64,000 nucleotides of DNA. It comes from Streptomyces violens (lineage in GTDB: Bacteria > Actinomycetota > Actinomycetes > Streptomycetales > Streptomycetaceae). The stretch covers positions 186,001 to 250,000 of the forward strand of contig NZ_JOBH01000008.1 of assembly GCF_000717745.1 (NCBI RefSeq). Reading direction: 5' to 3'. The notes beneath the pieces were generated by a model. That model had not been told where the DNA came from. It did not search any database and was given only the letters and a program-made list of their open reading frames with translations. A program made the translations under genes and the position numbers. This document shows, one piece after another, positions 1-8,424 of this stretch (within the stretch, counting starts at the first letter, position 1; each line of letters begins with the position of its first letter).

Positions 1-33
1 GGTGAAGCCCGTATAAACACCAGGAAGTCGAAC

Positions 34-1059
34 ATGCGCAGAGACATACCGCCCCTCGCCGAGGTGCGTCGCCTTACCCAGAAGAAGCGGGACGCATGGT
101 GGACCGTGCTGCTGGTCGACCCGGTCGCCACTCCTCTGGTGCGGCAGACCGCGATGCGCACGCGGATCACCCCGAACCAGATCACCTGGGGCGCGCTCCT
201 CCTCGGCCTCGTCTCCGCGGCCTGCTTCACGCAGGGCGACTGGCGCTGGCTCATCGCCGGTGCCGTGGTGTACCACCTGAGCTTCATCCTGGACTGCATG
301 GACGGCAAGGTCGCCCGGCTCACCGGCCAGGGCTCCGTCTTCGGTGCCTGGCTCGACTACATCTTCGACCGCATCCGCGTGATGGCCTGCGCCGTCGCCC
401 TGATGGGTGGTCAGTACCACCGCACCGGCGACACCTTCTACATCTGGCTCGCGGCGGGCGTGGTCGCGCTCGACGGCCTGCGGTACATCAACTCCCTGGA
501 GATCTTCAAGACCCGGCACACGATGCGCAAGCAGATCAAGTCGCGCATCCGGGCGGCGCGGCGGGCCGAGGACACGGCGGAGGTCGCGTTCATGGAGGAC
601 CTGCTGCGCGACAACCCCGAGGCGGACATCGAGCAGGACCTCCAGCAGGACCGTGCGGAGGCCGTGGAAAGCACGGTGAACACGGAGAACAAGGAGAACA
701 CGGCGAGCACGGCGGACACGCCGATGCTGGTGGCCGTGCCGGCGCCGAAGCGCCGCAAGAAGTCCGACGTCATCGACCTCCAGCGAGAATTCCGCAGCCG
801 CTTCCCCGGCTATCTGCGGGCCCGCTCCTACCTGCTGCGGCACCGCGTCCGTACGCACCTCATCAGCGGCATCGAGTTCCAGATGGGCGTCTTCATCATC
901 GGCCCGCTCTTCGACGCGGTCATCCCCGTCACGGTCGTCTCCGCCATCCTCCTGCTCCTCTTCGAACTCGCCATCGTCTACAAACTCCTGCTCTCCACCC
1001 GCGACTTCGCCCGCACCCTCGACTCCTTCGAGAACACGAAGACACCGGCGGCGGCCTGA
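34..1059 (+). CDS. CDP-alcohol phosphatidyltransferase family membrane protein
   Basis: A 341-aa membrane enzyme of the CDP-alcohol phosphatidyltransferase superfamily, which transfers a phosphatidyl or phospho-alcohol group from a CDP-activated donor to an alcohol acceptor. The family signature D-G-x2-A-R-x8-G-x3-D-x3-D is complete around residues 89-111 (DGKVAR ... GAWLDYIFD), so the metal-binding Asp residues are intact. Hydrophobic segments flank it and another pair lies near residues 285-325. A charged cytosolic insert (about 165-260) contains a low-complexity stretch coded by imperfect 9-bp repeats (about 671-720). A GGAAG ribosome-binding site lies just before the ATG. The acceptor alcohol cannot be read from the sequence; phosphatidylinositol phosphate-like or sugar-alcohol lipids are possible. 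What lies upstream of this gene is outside the window. Confidence 0.85.
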   Translation: MRRDIPPLAEVRRLTQKKRDAWWTVLLVDPVATPLVRQTAMRTRITPNQITWGALLLGLVSAACFTQGDWRWLIAGAVVYHLSFILDCMDGKVARLTGQGSVFGAWLDYIFDRIRVMACAVALMGGQYHRTGDTFYIWLAAGVVALDGLRYINSLEIFKTRHTMRKQIKSRIRAARRAEDTAEVAFMEDLLRDNPEADIEQDLQQDRAEAVESTVNTENKENTASTADTPMLVAVPAPKRRKKSDVIDLQREFRSRFPGYLRARSYLLRHRVRTHLISGIEFQMGVFIIGPLFDAVIPVTVVSAILLLLFELAIVYKLLLSTRDFARTLDSFENTKTPAAA

Positions 1060-1441
1060 GTACCGGGGTCCGCACTGCCCGGGTGGGTGCAGCACTCACG
1101 GCACACCTGACGGCGCCTCACTGAGGGCGTAGCCGACGCCCGTGTCCAGGTCGGTGTCGTAGCCGGCCTGGAAGGCCTTCTTGTACGCGTCGTCGCCGGG
1201 TTTCCCAGACCTGCCGGCCCAGTCCGAGCAGCCGGGCGGCCCGTTCCCACTGGCCGATGGCGACCACAGCTCCGGCAAGCTGGTCGATGACGAGTGCGGT
1301 CGGGCCGGTTCAGGGGGTGGGACGCGTCAACCGGGCGGGGCCTCGTTCGCCTTTCCGGGCGGAGCGCGGAGGAACCGGGGAAGATCGCCGGCGCACCGGG
1401 GGAGGTCTACTGCGACACGAGGCCCCCCGCGAGGAGCGCAC
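1060..1441. other. Intergenic stretch without a supported gene
   Basis: About 380 bases separate the phosphatidyltransferase from the 2H phosphoesterase. A 60-codon open frame on the minus strand (1096-1278) has a plausible-looking C-terminal half (GDDAYKKAFQAGYDTDLD) and could be a remnant, but I do not recognise it and see no convincing ribosome-binding site. No terminator hairpin with a T run was found. Confidence 0.4.
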
Positions 1442-2005
1442 ATGGAAAGCGGCCAGAAAATCAACGCCTTCTTCAGCCTGCAGATCCCCCCTGAGCTGGT
1501 GGACGGCATGATCACCCTGCAGCGGCAACGCGACGCGGTCCAGCCGCAGGAACGCGAGGAGATCCACATCACGCTGGCCTTCCTCGCCGGTGCCGACGCG
1601 GCGAAGATCGCGGACGCGGCAGCGCTGATCAGCGGAAGAACGTGGCCGGTCCCCCGCATCCGCTTCACCGGCGAGGTGCGGCACGGCAGCTGGGACCTCA
1701 AGAAGAAGAATCCCGACTACCGCTATGACGACGCCACCATCCAGAAGGGGGAGCAGATCCGGCTGGGCGTCGAGCCCGTACCGGAACTCTGCGGCATCTA
1801 CTCCGACCTGACGCAGCACCTGGGTGGCGCGGAGGACGGCTACTGGCCCCACGTCACGCTCGGCCTGGCCCGCGCGGACGTCCCCGCCGCCTCGATGGCG
1901 GACCTGGACATCCCTTCCGCGAGCGGCCCGGCGCCGAGCCTGGACCTGCGGCAGTCGGGCAGCGCGACGCGCTTCAGGGTCCTGGTGCGCAGAGACCTCA
2001 CCTGA
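1442..2005 (+). CDS. 2'-5' RNA ligase / 2H phosphoesterase family protein
   Basis: A 187-aa protein of the 2H phosphoesterase superfamily (2'-5' RNA ligase LigT and cyclic phosphodiesterases). The two hallmark histidine motifs are present: HITLAFL near residue 39 and HVTLGLA near residue 138. In the family they form the paired catalytic HxT sites that act on 2',3'-cyclic phosphates or 2'-5' linkages. The open frame extends much further upstream, but the ATG at 1442 is chosen because GAGGAG stands 4-5 bases before it and the fold begins directly after (INAFFSLQIP). It stands alone between a phosphatidyltransferase gene and a convergent aldo/keto reductase gene, so context gives no pathway. RNA repair or a nucleotide cyclic-phosphate role is possible. 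Confidence 0.8.
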   Translation: MESGQKINAFFSLQIPPELVDGMITLQRQRDAVQPQEREEIHITLAFLAGADAAKIADAAALISGRTWPVPRIRFTGEVRHGSWDLKKKNPDYRYDDATIQKGEQIRLGVEPVPELCGIYSDLTQHLGGAEDGYWPHVTLGLARADVPAASMADLDIPSASGPAPSLDLRQSGSATRFRVLVRRDLT

Positions 2006-2020
2006 GGCGTGCCCTCCGGA

Positions 2021-2998
2021 TCATTCCGGGGCGGGGACATGTGCCGGCAGCAGCCCCTCCGCCCGGAGATCCGACCACATGTCCGGTGGTACGGGGCGCC
2101 GCAGCAGCTCGCCCGCGTCGGCGGCCTCGGCGGGTGAGCGGGCGCCGATGAGGACGCTTGCGACGGCCGGGTGGCCGAAGGGGAAGTGGAGGGCCGCGGC
2201 GCGCAGTGGCACGCCGTGGCGTTCCGTGACGGCCTTGATGCGGAGGGCGCGTTCCAGTACGGGGCGGGGTGCGGGTGCGTAGTCGTAGGTCGCGCCGGGG
2301 CGCGGGTCGGCGAGCAGGCCGGAGTTGAGGACGCCGCCGATGATGACGGCGCGGTGGCGCGCGGCGGCCTCGGGCAGGACCTCGTCCAGGCCCGAGGGGT
2401 CGAGCAGGGTGTAGCGGCCGGCGAGCAGGACGGCGTCGACGTCGGTGTCGCGGAGGAAGCGGGCGAGCATGGCGGTCTGGTTCATGCCCGCGCCGATCGC
2501 CCGGACCACGCCCTCGGCGCGGAGGCGTTCGAGCGCCGGGTACGCCTCGCCGAACGCCTGCTTCGCGTGATCGTCCGGGTCGTGCAGACAGGCCAGGTCG
2601 ATCCGGTCGAGGCCGAGGCGGTGCAGGCTCTCCTCGATGCTGCGCCGGACGCCGTCCGCGCTGAAGTCCCAGACCCGGCGGTGGGTGGCCGGCACGGCGA
2701 AGCCGTGGGCGAGGTCGTCGCCGCCCGGCCCGCCGGGGCGCAGCAGCCGGCCCACCTTGGTGGAGAGCACGTACGCGTCACGCGGCCGGTCGCGCAGCGC
2801 GGCACCCAGCCGCCGTTCCGACAGCCCGAGCCCGTAGTGCGGCGCGGTGTCGAACGCACGGATGCCCTCGTCCCAGGCGGCATCGACGGTGGCGGCGGCC
2901 TGGTCGGGGGTGACGGCGGTGTAGAGGTTGCCCAGGGCGGCGGCGCCGAAGGACAGGGGGGTGAGGGGGAGGCCGCTGCGGCCGAGGGTACGGCTCAC
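2021..2998 (-). CDS. Aldo/keto reductase, L-fucose/D-threo-aldose dehydrogenase-like
   Basis: A 325-aa NAD(P)-dependent aldo/keto reductase. The catalytic tetrad is visible: Asp in AFDTAP (about 50), Tyr in PHYGLG (about 55), Lys in STKVGR (about 81) and His in CLHDPDD (about 139). The beginning (LGRSGLPLTPLSFGAAALGN) and the DTAPHYGLGLSERRLG block resemble bacterial L-galactose/L-fucose (D-threo-aldose) 1-dehydrogenases, which oxidise an aldose to its lactone. The GTG start at 2998 is chosen because it overlaps the stop of the upstream SDR gene as GTGA, implying translational coupling; the open frame runs further but without homology. With the SDR, sugar-porter MFS and cupin nearby it suggests an oxidative sugar pathway. 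The exact sugar is inference. Confidence 0.83.
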   Translation of the reverse strand: MSRTLGRSGLPLTPLSFGAAALGNLYTAVTPDQAAATVDAAWDEGIRAFDTAPHYGLGLSERRLGAALRDRPRDAYVLSTKVGRLLRPGGPGGDDLAHGFAVPATHRRVWDFSADGVRRSIEESLHRLGLDRIDLACLHDPDDHAKQAFGEAYPALERLRAEGVVRAIGAGMNQTAMLARFLRDTDVDAVLLAGRYTLLDPSGLDEVLPEAAARHRAVIIGGVLNSGLLADPRPGATYDYAPAPRPVLERALRIKAVTERHGVPLRAAALHFPFGHPAVASVLIGARSPAEAADAGELLRRPVPPDMWSDLRAEGLLPAHVPAPE

Positions 2999-3762
2999 CG
3001 CTGCCCTTCCGGGCGCAGTCGCAGCCCCGCCATGCCGCCGTCGACGGCGAGTGAGGTGCCGGTGACCGAGGCGGCGGTGGGCGAGGCCAAGTACGCGATC
3101 GCGGCGGCGACTTCCTCGGCGGTGACCAGGCGGCCCATCGGCTGCCGGGCGTTGAGCGCGGCGCGCTCGGCCTCCGGGTCGTCGGCCGCGTCCAGCAGCC
3201 GGCCGACCCAGGGGGTGTCGGCGGTGCCGGGGTTGACGCAGTTGACGCGGATGCCCTCGCGGACGTGGTCGGCGGCCATGGCGAGGGTGAGCGAGAGGAC
3301 GGCGCCCTTGGAGGCCGAGTACAGCGCGCGCTGCGGCAGTCCGGCGGTGGCGGCGATGGAGCAGGTGTTGACGATCGCGGCGTGTGCGGATTCCCGGAGG
3401 TACGGGAGTGCCGCGCGGCTGGTGCGGACGATCCCGAGGACGTTGACGTCCAGCACGCGCTGCCACTCGATGTCGGGGTTGTCCTCGACCGTGCCGGCCG
3501 CGCCGATGCCCGCGTTGTTGACCAGGATGTCCAGGCCGCCCAGGTCGCGGGCCGCGGCCCCGACCGCCTCGCGTACGGAGTCGTCGTCGCTGACGTCGGC
3601 CCGGTAGCCGGTCAGCGGCTCCTCGACCTTGTCGGGTACGAGGTCCAGCACGGCCACCCGGGCACCGCGCGCGGCGAGCAGTTGAGCGGTGGCCAGGCCG
3701 ATACCCGAGGCCCCGCCGGTGACCAGCGCCTTGAGGCCGTTCATGTCGCCGATGTCGTTCAT
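2995..3762 (-). CDS. SDR family oxidoreductase of the sugar cluster
   Basis: A 255-aa classical short-chain dehydrogenase/reductase. The Rossmann TGGASGIG motif (about 16-23), NNAG motif, and catalytic Tyr-Lys in YSASKGA are all present, ending in a typical VDGGMAG C-terminus. It is the first gene of a two-gene minus-strand operon with the aldo/keto reductase (GTGA overlap). The ATG at 3762 is supported by an AGGAGGAG ribosome-binding site. Its promoter region is shared divergently with a sugar-porter gene and contains two palindromes, so it is probably induced by the transported sugar. In oxidative L-fucose or L-rhamnose type pathways an SDR oxidises a sugar or a deoxy-sugar acid; which step this enzyme performs is not decided by the sequence. 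Confidence 0.85.
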   Translation of the reverse strand: MNDIGDMNGLKALVTGGASGIGLATAQLLAARGARVAVLDLVPDKVEEPLTGYRADVSDDDSVREAVGAAARDLGGLDILVNNAGIGAAGTVEDNPDIEWQRVLDVNVLGIVRTSRAALPYLRESAHAAIVNTCSIAATAGLPQRALYSASKGAVLSLTLAMAADHVREGIRVNCVNPGTADTPWVGRLLDAADDPEAERAALNARQPMGRLVTAEEVAAAIAYLASPTAASVTGTSLAVDGGMAGLRLRPEGQR

Positions 3763-3848
3763 GCCCGCTCCTCCTGGAGTGCGTCGTCCTTCATCGGTCG
3801 TGTGCGCGCCGCGCGCGTCGCTCCCCTACTGTCGGCCGCACTACCGGA

Positions 3849-3863
3849 ATACATCGGATGTAT
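3849..3863. promoter_or_regulatory. Perfect palindrome, FadR/GntR-type operator candidate
   Basis: ATACATC and GATGTAT are exact inverted repeats around a single G. The form tACATCnGATGTa is typical of operators bound by FCD-type GntR regulators of sugar-acid and organic-acid catabolism. It lies about 87 bp upstream of the SDR start and about 290 bp upstream of the MFS start. No GntR gene is in the window, so the regulator, if any, is encoded elsewhere. Confidence 0.5.
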
Positions 3864-4070
3864 CGACCCGGCGACGTGAACATACGGTCACGCGGAGCCT
3901 CGGCACAAGAGGTCAACCGTCGTCGGGCAGGGCGAGTTCGGGTGCGGTGAGGTCCGTCCCACTGGTCCTCCCGGAGCGGGCCGGTGCCGCGTACGGCCGC
4001 TGAACTCGTCCTGCGGGCACAGGGGTAACGGATACCTCCGGGGAGCCCGGATGGCAATAGGTCGGACCTC

Positions 4071-4099
4071 TTGACGATGGATGGTGTGCACACCATTGT
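4071..4099 (+). promoter_or_regulatory. Candidate promoter of the sugar porter with a 16-bp palindrome in the spacer
   Basis: TTGACG (4071-4076) and CATTGT (4094-4099) are spaced by 17 bases and could be the -35 and -10 boxes. Between them, at 4081-4096, lies the perfect palindrome ATGGTGTG/CACACCAT. A regulator bound there would block RNA polymerase. The -10 match is weak; the palindrome is the stronger signal. Confidence 0.45.
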
Positions 4100-4155
4100 C
4101 GCCCTCGGACCCGGCCCGTCCGTGTCCTTCCCGTCGGTCCCCTCGGAGGTCACCC

Positions 4156-5517
4156 GTGGCACAGGTCCAGTCCCCGGCCGGAGCCGCCGCGCAGGGCGGC
4201 GAGAAGGTGCCCCGGCGGGTGCATTGGATCGCCGTACTCGGCGGCCTGTCCGGCCTGTTGTACGGCTACGACTCCGGCGCCATCTCCGGCGCGCTGCAAC
4301 CGCTGACCGACCGGTTCGGCCTGGACGCCACCGGGCAGGGCCTGGTCACCAGCCTGCTGCTGCTCGGCGCGCTGCCCGCCATCGTCGGCGGCTCGCTCGC
4401 CGCCCGCCGCTGGGACCGCCGCCATCTGCTGATCCTGGCGGGCGTCATCTTCGTCGTCGGCTCGGTCGCCTGCGGCCTGGCACCCAACGCGGGCACGCTG
4501 ATGGTCGCGCGGTTCGTCCTCGGCTTCGCCGTCGGCCTGGCCAACATGTTCGGCCTGATCTACCTCAGCGAGCTGGCACCCAAGCAGCTGCGCGGCCGTA
4601 TCACCGCGCTCTACCAACTCGCGGTGAACGTCGGCATCCTGCTCGCGTACGGGGTCGGTGACGCACTGTCAGCGACCGGCGCGTGGGAGTGGATGCTCGG
4701 CCTGGGCGCCTTGCCCGCCGTGGTCTTCCTGGCCGGCATGGTGCTCAGCCCGGCGGGCCCCCGCTGGCTGATGACGCACGGGCGCGAGGAGGAGGCCCGC
4801 GGCGTCCTGCGCCGGCTGCGCGCGACACCGGAGACCGCGGAGGCGGAGATCACCGAGATCCGCGACAGCCTGGCCCAACAGCACGCCGGGCTGAGGGAGT
4901 TGGCGGGCATCTACCGCCCGGCTCTGCGCATCACCCTGATCCTGACCTTCTTCCAGGTCTTCACCGGCATCAACGCGGTGGTCTACTACGCGCCCGTCAT
5001 CTTCTCCCACCTCACCGACGGCAACGGCACCCAGGCCGGCACCATCGCGAACTACGGCGTCGGCGCGGCGCTGGTCCTGTCGACCGCGACGTCGCTCCCC
5101 TTCATCGAGCGCCTGGGCAGGGTGAAGCTGCTGACCATCTCGCTGGCCGCGCAGGTCCCGCCGATGGTGGCGCTCGCCCTCTTCCCCGATGTCGCCGTGC
5201 TCGCCGTGATCTGCGTGTTCGTGTACACCTTCGCGTTCGGCTTCGGGCTGGGGCCGGTGTTCTGGCTGTACTGCCCGGAGGTGCTGCCGCTGCGTGCCCG
5301 CGCGCTCGGCATGGGCGTGATCACCTTCACCCAGTACCTGCTCAACTTCGCCTTCGCGCTGGCCTTCCCGGATGTGCTGAAGGCGATCGGCAGCTCCGTC
5401 TTCGCCGTCTTCGCCGTACTGTCCGCACTCGCCGCGTGGTACGTCGCCCGACGCGTCCCGGAAACCGCCGGCCGCTCCCTGGAGGAGATCGAGCAGTACT
5501 GGCAGCAGCGCGGATGA
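4156..5517 (+). CDS. MFS sugar porter (sugar/H+ symporter family)
   Basis: A 453-aa twelve-segment transporter of the sugar porter family. Family marks include [15 protein letters not shown] in the first helix, R-x-D-R-R after helix 2, [15 protein letters not shown] near helix 5, and the C-terminal [12 protein letters not shown], a near match to the [12 protein letters not shown] signature. It should import a monosaccharide with protons. The GTG at 4156 is chosen because GGAGGT stands five bases before it and the protein then starts close to the first helix; an earlier in-frame ATG at 4081 lies inside the promoter palindrome. It is divergent from the SDR/aldo-keto reductase operon and precedes the cupin and SDR genes, so it is the likely uptake system for their substrate. 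Confidence 0.88.
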   Translation: MAQVQSPAGAAAQGGEKVPRRVHWIAVLGGLSGLLYGYDSGAISGALQPLTDRFGLDATGQGLVTSLLLLGALPAIVGGSLAARRWDRRHLLILAGVIFVVGSVACGLAPNAGTLMVARFVLGFAVGLANMFGLIYLSELAPKQLRGRITALYQLAVNVGILLAYGVGDALSATGAWEWMLGLGALPAVVFLAGMVLSPAGPRWLMTHGREEEARGVLRRLRATPETAEAEITEIRDSLAQQHAGLRELAGIYRPALRITLILTFFQVFTGINAVVYYAPVIFSHLTDGNGTQAGTIANYGVGAALVLSTATSLPFIERLGRVKLLTISLAAQVPPMVALALFPDVAVLAVICVFVYTFAFGFGLGPVFWLYCPEVLPLRARALGMGVITFTQYLLNFAFALAFPDVLKAIGSSVFAVFAVLSALAAWYVARRVPETAGRSLEEIEQYWQQRG

Positions 5518-5622
5518 CCCGGCCGTCCACCACGCTTCTGCGCGGAAGAGCCGCCCGCGCCGGTGACGGCCCGTCGGATACGGGTACGCATCACGGCGTC
5601 GCGACGACGAGAGGGGCGAGCC

Positions 5623-6159
5623 GTGCCGGGTACGGAGGGGACGACGGCGGCCGAGATGGCCGAGCGGTACGGGCTGCGGCCGCTGGCCACCGAGGGCGGG
5701 CTGTTCCGCCGGACGTGGGCGGGGCCGCCGGACGCCACGGGCCGCCCGGCCGGCTCGGCGATCATGGTGCTGCTCACCACGGACGCCGGTGGCTTCTCCG
5801 CCCTGCACCGGCTGCCCTTGGACGAGGTCTGGCACTTCTACCGTGGTGACCCCGCCGAGCTGGTACTTCTCGGGCCGGGCGGCGCCGGACGGACCGTACT
5901 CCTCGGCGGCAGCGGCAGCAGCGGCGGGGAGGTGCAGACCGTGGTGCCCGCGGGTACGTGGATGGGCGCCCGGGTGATCCCGGGCGGCAGCTGGTCGCTG
6001 TGCGGTACGACGATGGCGCCCGGCTTCCTGCCCTCCGACTACGAAGGCGGCGATGTGAACGTCTTGACCAGGCAGTATCCGGAGTACGCGGAGCGGATCA
6101 GGGAGTTGTGCCGGCCCGGTGCGCCGCTGCGGATGCCGGACGGGTCCGGCGATGAGTGA
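5623..6159 (+). CDS. DUF985 (cupin_5) family protein
   Basis: A 178-aa single-domain cupin of the DUF985 type. The core is recognisable: LHRLPLDEVWHFYRGDPAELVLL (about 65-87), VVPAGTWMGAR, GSWSLCGTTMAPGF and the ending FLPSDYEGGDVNVLTRQYPEYAERIREL. The family often lies beside sugar-metabolism genes and has been annotated as a predicted sugar epimerase, but no reaction is firmly established. The GTG start follows GAGGGGCGAG; an ATG 33 bases further in is an alternative. Its stop overlaps the next SDR gene by eight bases (ATGAGTGA), so the two are one transcript, probably downstream of the sugar porter. Confidence 0.75.
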   Translation: MPGTEGTTAAEMAERYGLRPLATEGGLFRRTWAGPPDATGRPAGSAIMVLLTTDAGGFSALHRLPLDEVWHFYRGDPAELVLLGPGGAGRTVLLGGSGSSGGEVQTVVPAGTWMGARVIPGGSWSLCGTTMAPGFLPSDYEGGDVNVLTRQYPEYAERIRELCRPGAPLRMPDGSGDE

Positions 6160-6928
6160 GCGGTGGCAGGCGGGCAGCCTGGCCGGACGGGTCGCCCTGG
6201 TCACCGGCGCCAGCGGACTCCTCGGCGGCGGGATCGCCCGGCGGCTCGCGCGGGCCGGGGCTGCCGTGGTGGCCCACTGGTACCGGGGCGAGGAGCAGGC
6301 CGCGGCCCTCGTCAAGGAGATCACCGGGGCGGGCGGCAGCGCGCTGGCCGTACGGGCTGATGTGACGCGGGAGGAGGAGTGCCGGCAGCTGGTCGACGCG
6401 GCGGCCTCCTGGCGCGGCCGGCTGGACATCCTCGTCAACAACGCCGGGATCCAGCCGGTCCAGCCGCTCGCCGAGATGACGGCGGCCGACTGGCGGCGGC
6501 TCTCCGAAGCCAATGTGACCAGCGCGTTCTGCTGCACCCAGGCGGCTGTCGGAGCGATGCGGCGCGGGCGCGGCGGCTCGGTCGTGCACATCGCCTCGAT
6601 CGAGGGTTCGCAGCCCGCGCCGGGGCATGCGCATTACAGCGCAGCCAAGGCCGCCTTGATCATGTTCGCCCGGTCGGCGGCCCTGGAGTACGGTCCCCTC
6701 GGCATCCGCGTGAACACCGTCTCCCCCGGCCTGATCGACCGGCCGGGCCTCGACGCGGACTGGCCGGAGGGCGTCGACCGGTGGACCCGCGCCGCGCCGC
6801 TCACCCGGCTCGGCCGCCCCGAGGACGTCGGCGACGCCTGTGTCTTCCTCGCCTCGGACGCGGCCTCCTGGATCACCGGTACCGACCTGGTCGTGGACGG
6901 CGGCGTCAGCGCCCGTCCGACGTGGTGA
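6152..6928 (+). CDS. SDR family oxidoreductase
   Basis: A 258-aa short-chain dehydrogenase/reductase with a Rossmann motif TGASGLLGGG (about 18-27), an NNAG motif (LVNNAGIQ), a catalytic YSAAK and the C-terminal VDGGVSARPTW. Two residues stand between G-x and the next glycines (SGLLG), slightly unlike the usual TGxxxGIG. It is probably cotranscribed with the cupin gene through the eight-base overlap and so belongs to the sugar-utilisation cluster. Together with the SDR at 3 kb it would supply two sugar or sugar-acid oxidation steps. The last 23 bases overlap the convergent LysR gene. The precise substrate is unknown. Confidence 0.83.
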   Translation: MSERWQAGSLAGRVALVTGASGLLGGGIARRLARAGAAVVAHWYRGEEQAAALVKEITGAGGSALAVRADVTREEECRQLVDAAASWRGRLDILVNNAGIQPVQPLAEMTAADWRRLSEANVTSAFCCTQAAVGAMRRGRGGSVVHIASIEGSQPAPGHAHYSAAKAALIMFARSAALEYGPLGIRVNTVSPGLIDRPGLDADWPEGVDRWTRAAPLTRLGRPEDVGDACVFLASDAASWITGTDLVVDGGVSARPTW

Positions 6929-7892
6929 CGCCGTCCCGACCGTGCTCCGGTCCGGGTCCCGGCCCGCTCTCCGGTTCGGGTTCGTCGAGGTCGCAGCCGT
7001 GATCGCAGATCAGGTCGACGATCGTGCGCAGCAGTTCGGAGTCGTCGTCCGCGCGCCAGACCAGGTGGAAGCGGTGTTCGGGGCCCGGCTCTCTGAGCGG
7101 CAGGACGGCGACGCCCGGGCAGGTGATGTTGGCGGGGTCGGAGACGTCGGCGGGGTGGGCGTGCACCAGTCCGGACGCCGTGCCGGCCGCCACCAGCCCG
7201 AGGAGCTGCTCCTGTTCGCGCAGCCGGTGGTGCTGCCAGAGCGGGGCCACGCCGTGGTCGGCGAAGAACCGTAGGGTCGCGTCGTGCACGCCGGGCGCGG
7301 TGTCCCGCTCGTTGATCAGGAACGGCATGCCCTCGAACGCGCCGAGCGGCACCGGGACCTGCTTGGTCAGCGGCCCGGGCGCGGGCACCGCCACATGGTC
7401 GTCGCGGTACCGGCCGACGATCAGGGACGAGGTCCCGTGCGGCGGCAGCGGGTCGCGGACCAGCGCCAGGCCGAGTTCGCCCTGTACGAGGGCGTCCAGT
7501 GCCTGCAGGCTCCACATGGGGACGGACACCACGGCCACGTCGGCCCGTGCGCGCGCCACCTTGCCGATCAGTACGTCGACGAGGCGGGCCGCGCCCGGGG
7601 CGCAGCCGATGCGCAGCTCCCCCAGCCGGGCGGCGCGCAGGGTGTGCGCCGTGTCCGTGATCTCGGCGGCCGAGTCGAGGGTGCGGCGCGCGGCGGGCAG
7701 CAGTTCGCCGCCCGCGGGGGTGAGCTCCACATGGCTGCTCGTCCGGTCGAAGAGGAGGAGGCCCAGCTCCCGTTCCAGGTCGCTGATGCGCCGGCGGACG
7801 GCGGCGGGCGCGACGTGCAGCCGGGCCGCGGCGTGGCCGTAATGCAACTCCTCGGCCACCAGGGCGAAGTACTCCAGATCACGTAGTTCCAT
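6906..7892 (-). CDS. LysR family transcriptional regulator
   Basis: A 328-aa LysR-type regulator. The N-terminal winged helix-turn-helix (residues 1-60: MELRDLEYFALVAEELHYGHAAARLHV ... LERELGLLLFDRTSSHVELTPAG) is standard, followed by a periplasmic-binding-like effector domain (about 90-300). The acidic Pro/Glu/Gly-rich tail (about 300-328) is not part of the fold. GGGAGCGAG precedes the ATG. The gene points toward and slightly overlaps the SDR gene, and no partner gene diverges from its promoter except the distant small secreted protein region, so its targets are not clear. The sugar cluster is the obvious candidate but the usual divergent LysR arrangement is absent. Confidence 0.87.
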   Translation of the reverse strand: MELRDLEYFALVAEELHYGHAAARLHVAPAAVRRRISDLERELGLLLFDRTSSHVELTPAGGELLPAARRTLDSAAEITDTAHTLRAARLGELRIGCAPGAARLVDVLIGKVARARADVAVVSVPMWSLQALDALVQGELGLALVRDPLPPHGTSSLIVGRYRDDHVAVPAPGPLTKQVPVPLGAFEGMPFLINERDTAPGVHDATLRFFADHGVAPLWQHHRLREQEQLLGLVAAGTASGLVHAHPADVSDPANITCPGVAVLPLREPGPEHRFHLVWRADDDSELLRTIVDLICDHGCDLDEPEPESGPGPGPEHGRDGVTTSDGR

Positions 7893-8003
7893 GTCTCGCT
7901 CCCCACCTCGTACATGGCGGACCCCGCCCTCCCGGAGAAGAGCGGGGCTGGTGCTCGGCAGGTCTCAGTGGAAGAGGCCCCGGCCGGCTCTGGAAGCGCC
8001 AAA

Positions 8004-8252
8004 TCAGTCGTCGCTGTCTTCGTCGTTCTCGTTGTCGGCGCCGGTCTCCAGCAGCATGGTGTGGGTCTCCGCGCCCGTGGTCGACGCACCGTGGTGCTCG
8101 TGGGCGCTGCCGCTCTGGTAACCGGAGTCGGTGGTCGCAATCTTGGTGTTCAGGAACTCGGGGTCGTCGGCCACGGCCGTGCCGCCGGCCGCCAGAACGA
8201 GGGCTGCCACGGGAACGACGACGGCGGTCAGGCGCTTCGCAGTGCGGTTCAT
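8004..8252 (-). CDS. Small secreted protein of unknown function
   Basis: An 82-aa protein with a Sec-type signal: MNRTAKRL, a hydrophobic core (TAVVVPVAALVLAAGG) and a probable cleavage after AVA (about residue 31). The mature part is only about 50 residues, rich in Asp, Glu, Thr and His (SAHEHHGAST; ending NENDEDSDD), so it is very acidic. GGAGGAA lies seven bases before the ATG at 8252, which overrides longer in-frame starts upstream. I do not recognise a family. The His and acidic residues might bind metal, but this is speculation. It lies between LysR and the encapsulin island with its own promoter region. Confidence 0.65.
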   Translation of the reverse strand: MNRTAKRLTAVVVPVAALVLAAGGTAVADDPEFLNTKIATTDSGYQSGSAHEHHGASTTGAETHTMLLETGADNENDEDSDD

Positions 8253-8424
8253 CTTCGGTTCCTCCATTGGTTGCACAGGGGCGAGGCGGCTTCCTGCGCC
8301 GCCCGGCAGTCGATGAGTAACCACACGTCACAGCCGTCACACACGGCGTCACCTGAATGGCAGCGACGGAGTGGCGCGGACGGCTCCGAGGTGCCTGCGG
8401 CCGGACTGTGACTGACCCGTCGGT

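Noticed and set aside
671..720. Minisatellite or regulatory repeats
   Set aside because: Imperfect 9-base repeats lie inside the phosphatidyltransferase gene and keep its frame; they encode a disordered linker.
1096..1278. Small gene on the minus strand
   Set aside because: No ribosome-binding site, no recognised family and no supporting context; noted only as a possible remnant.
2171..3607. Long plus-strand open frame opposite the aldo/keto reductase
   Set aside because: Composition is Gly/Ala/Val/Arg-rich shadow coding of the reverse strand; the aldo/keto reductase and SDR have clear motifs.
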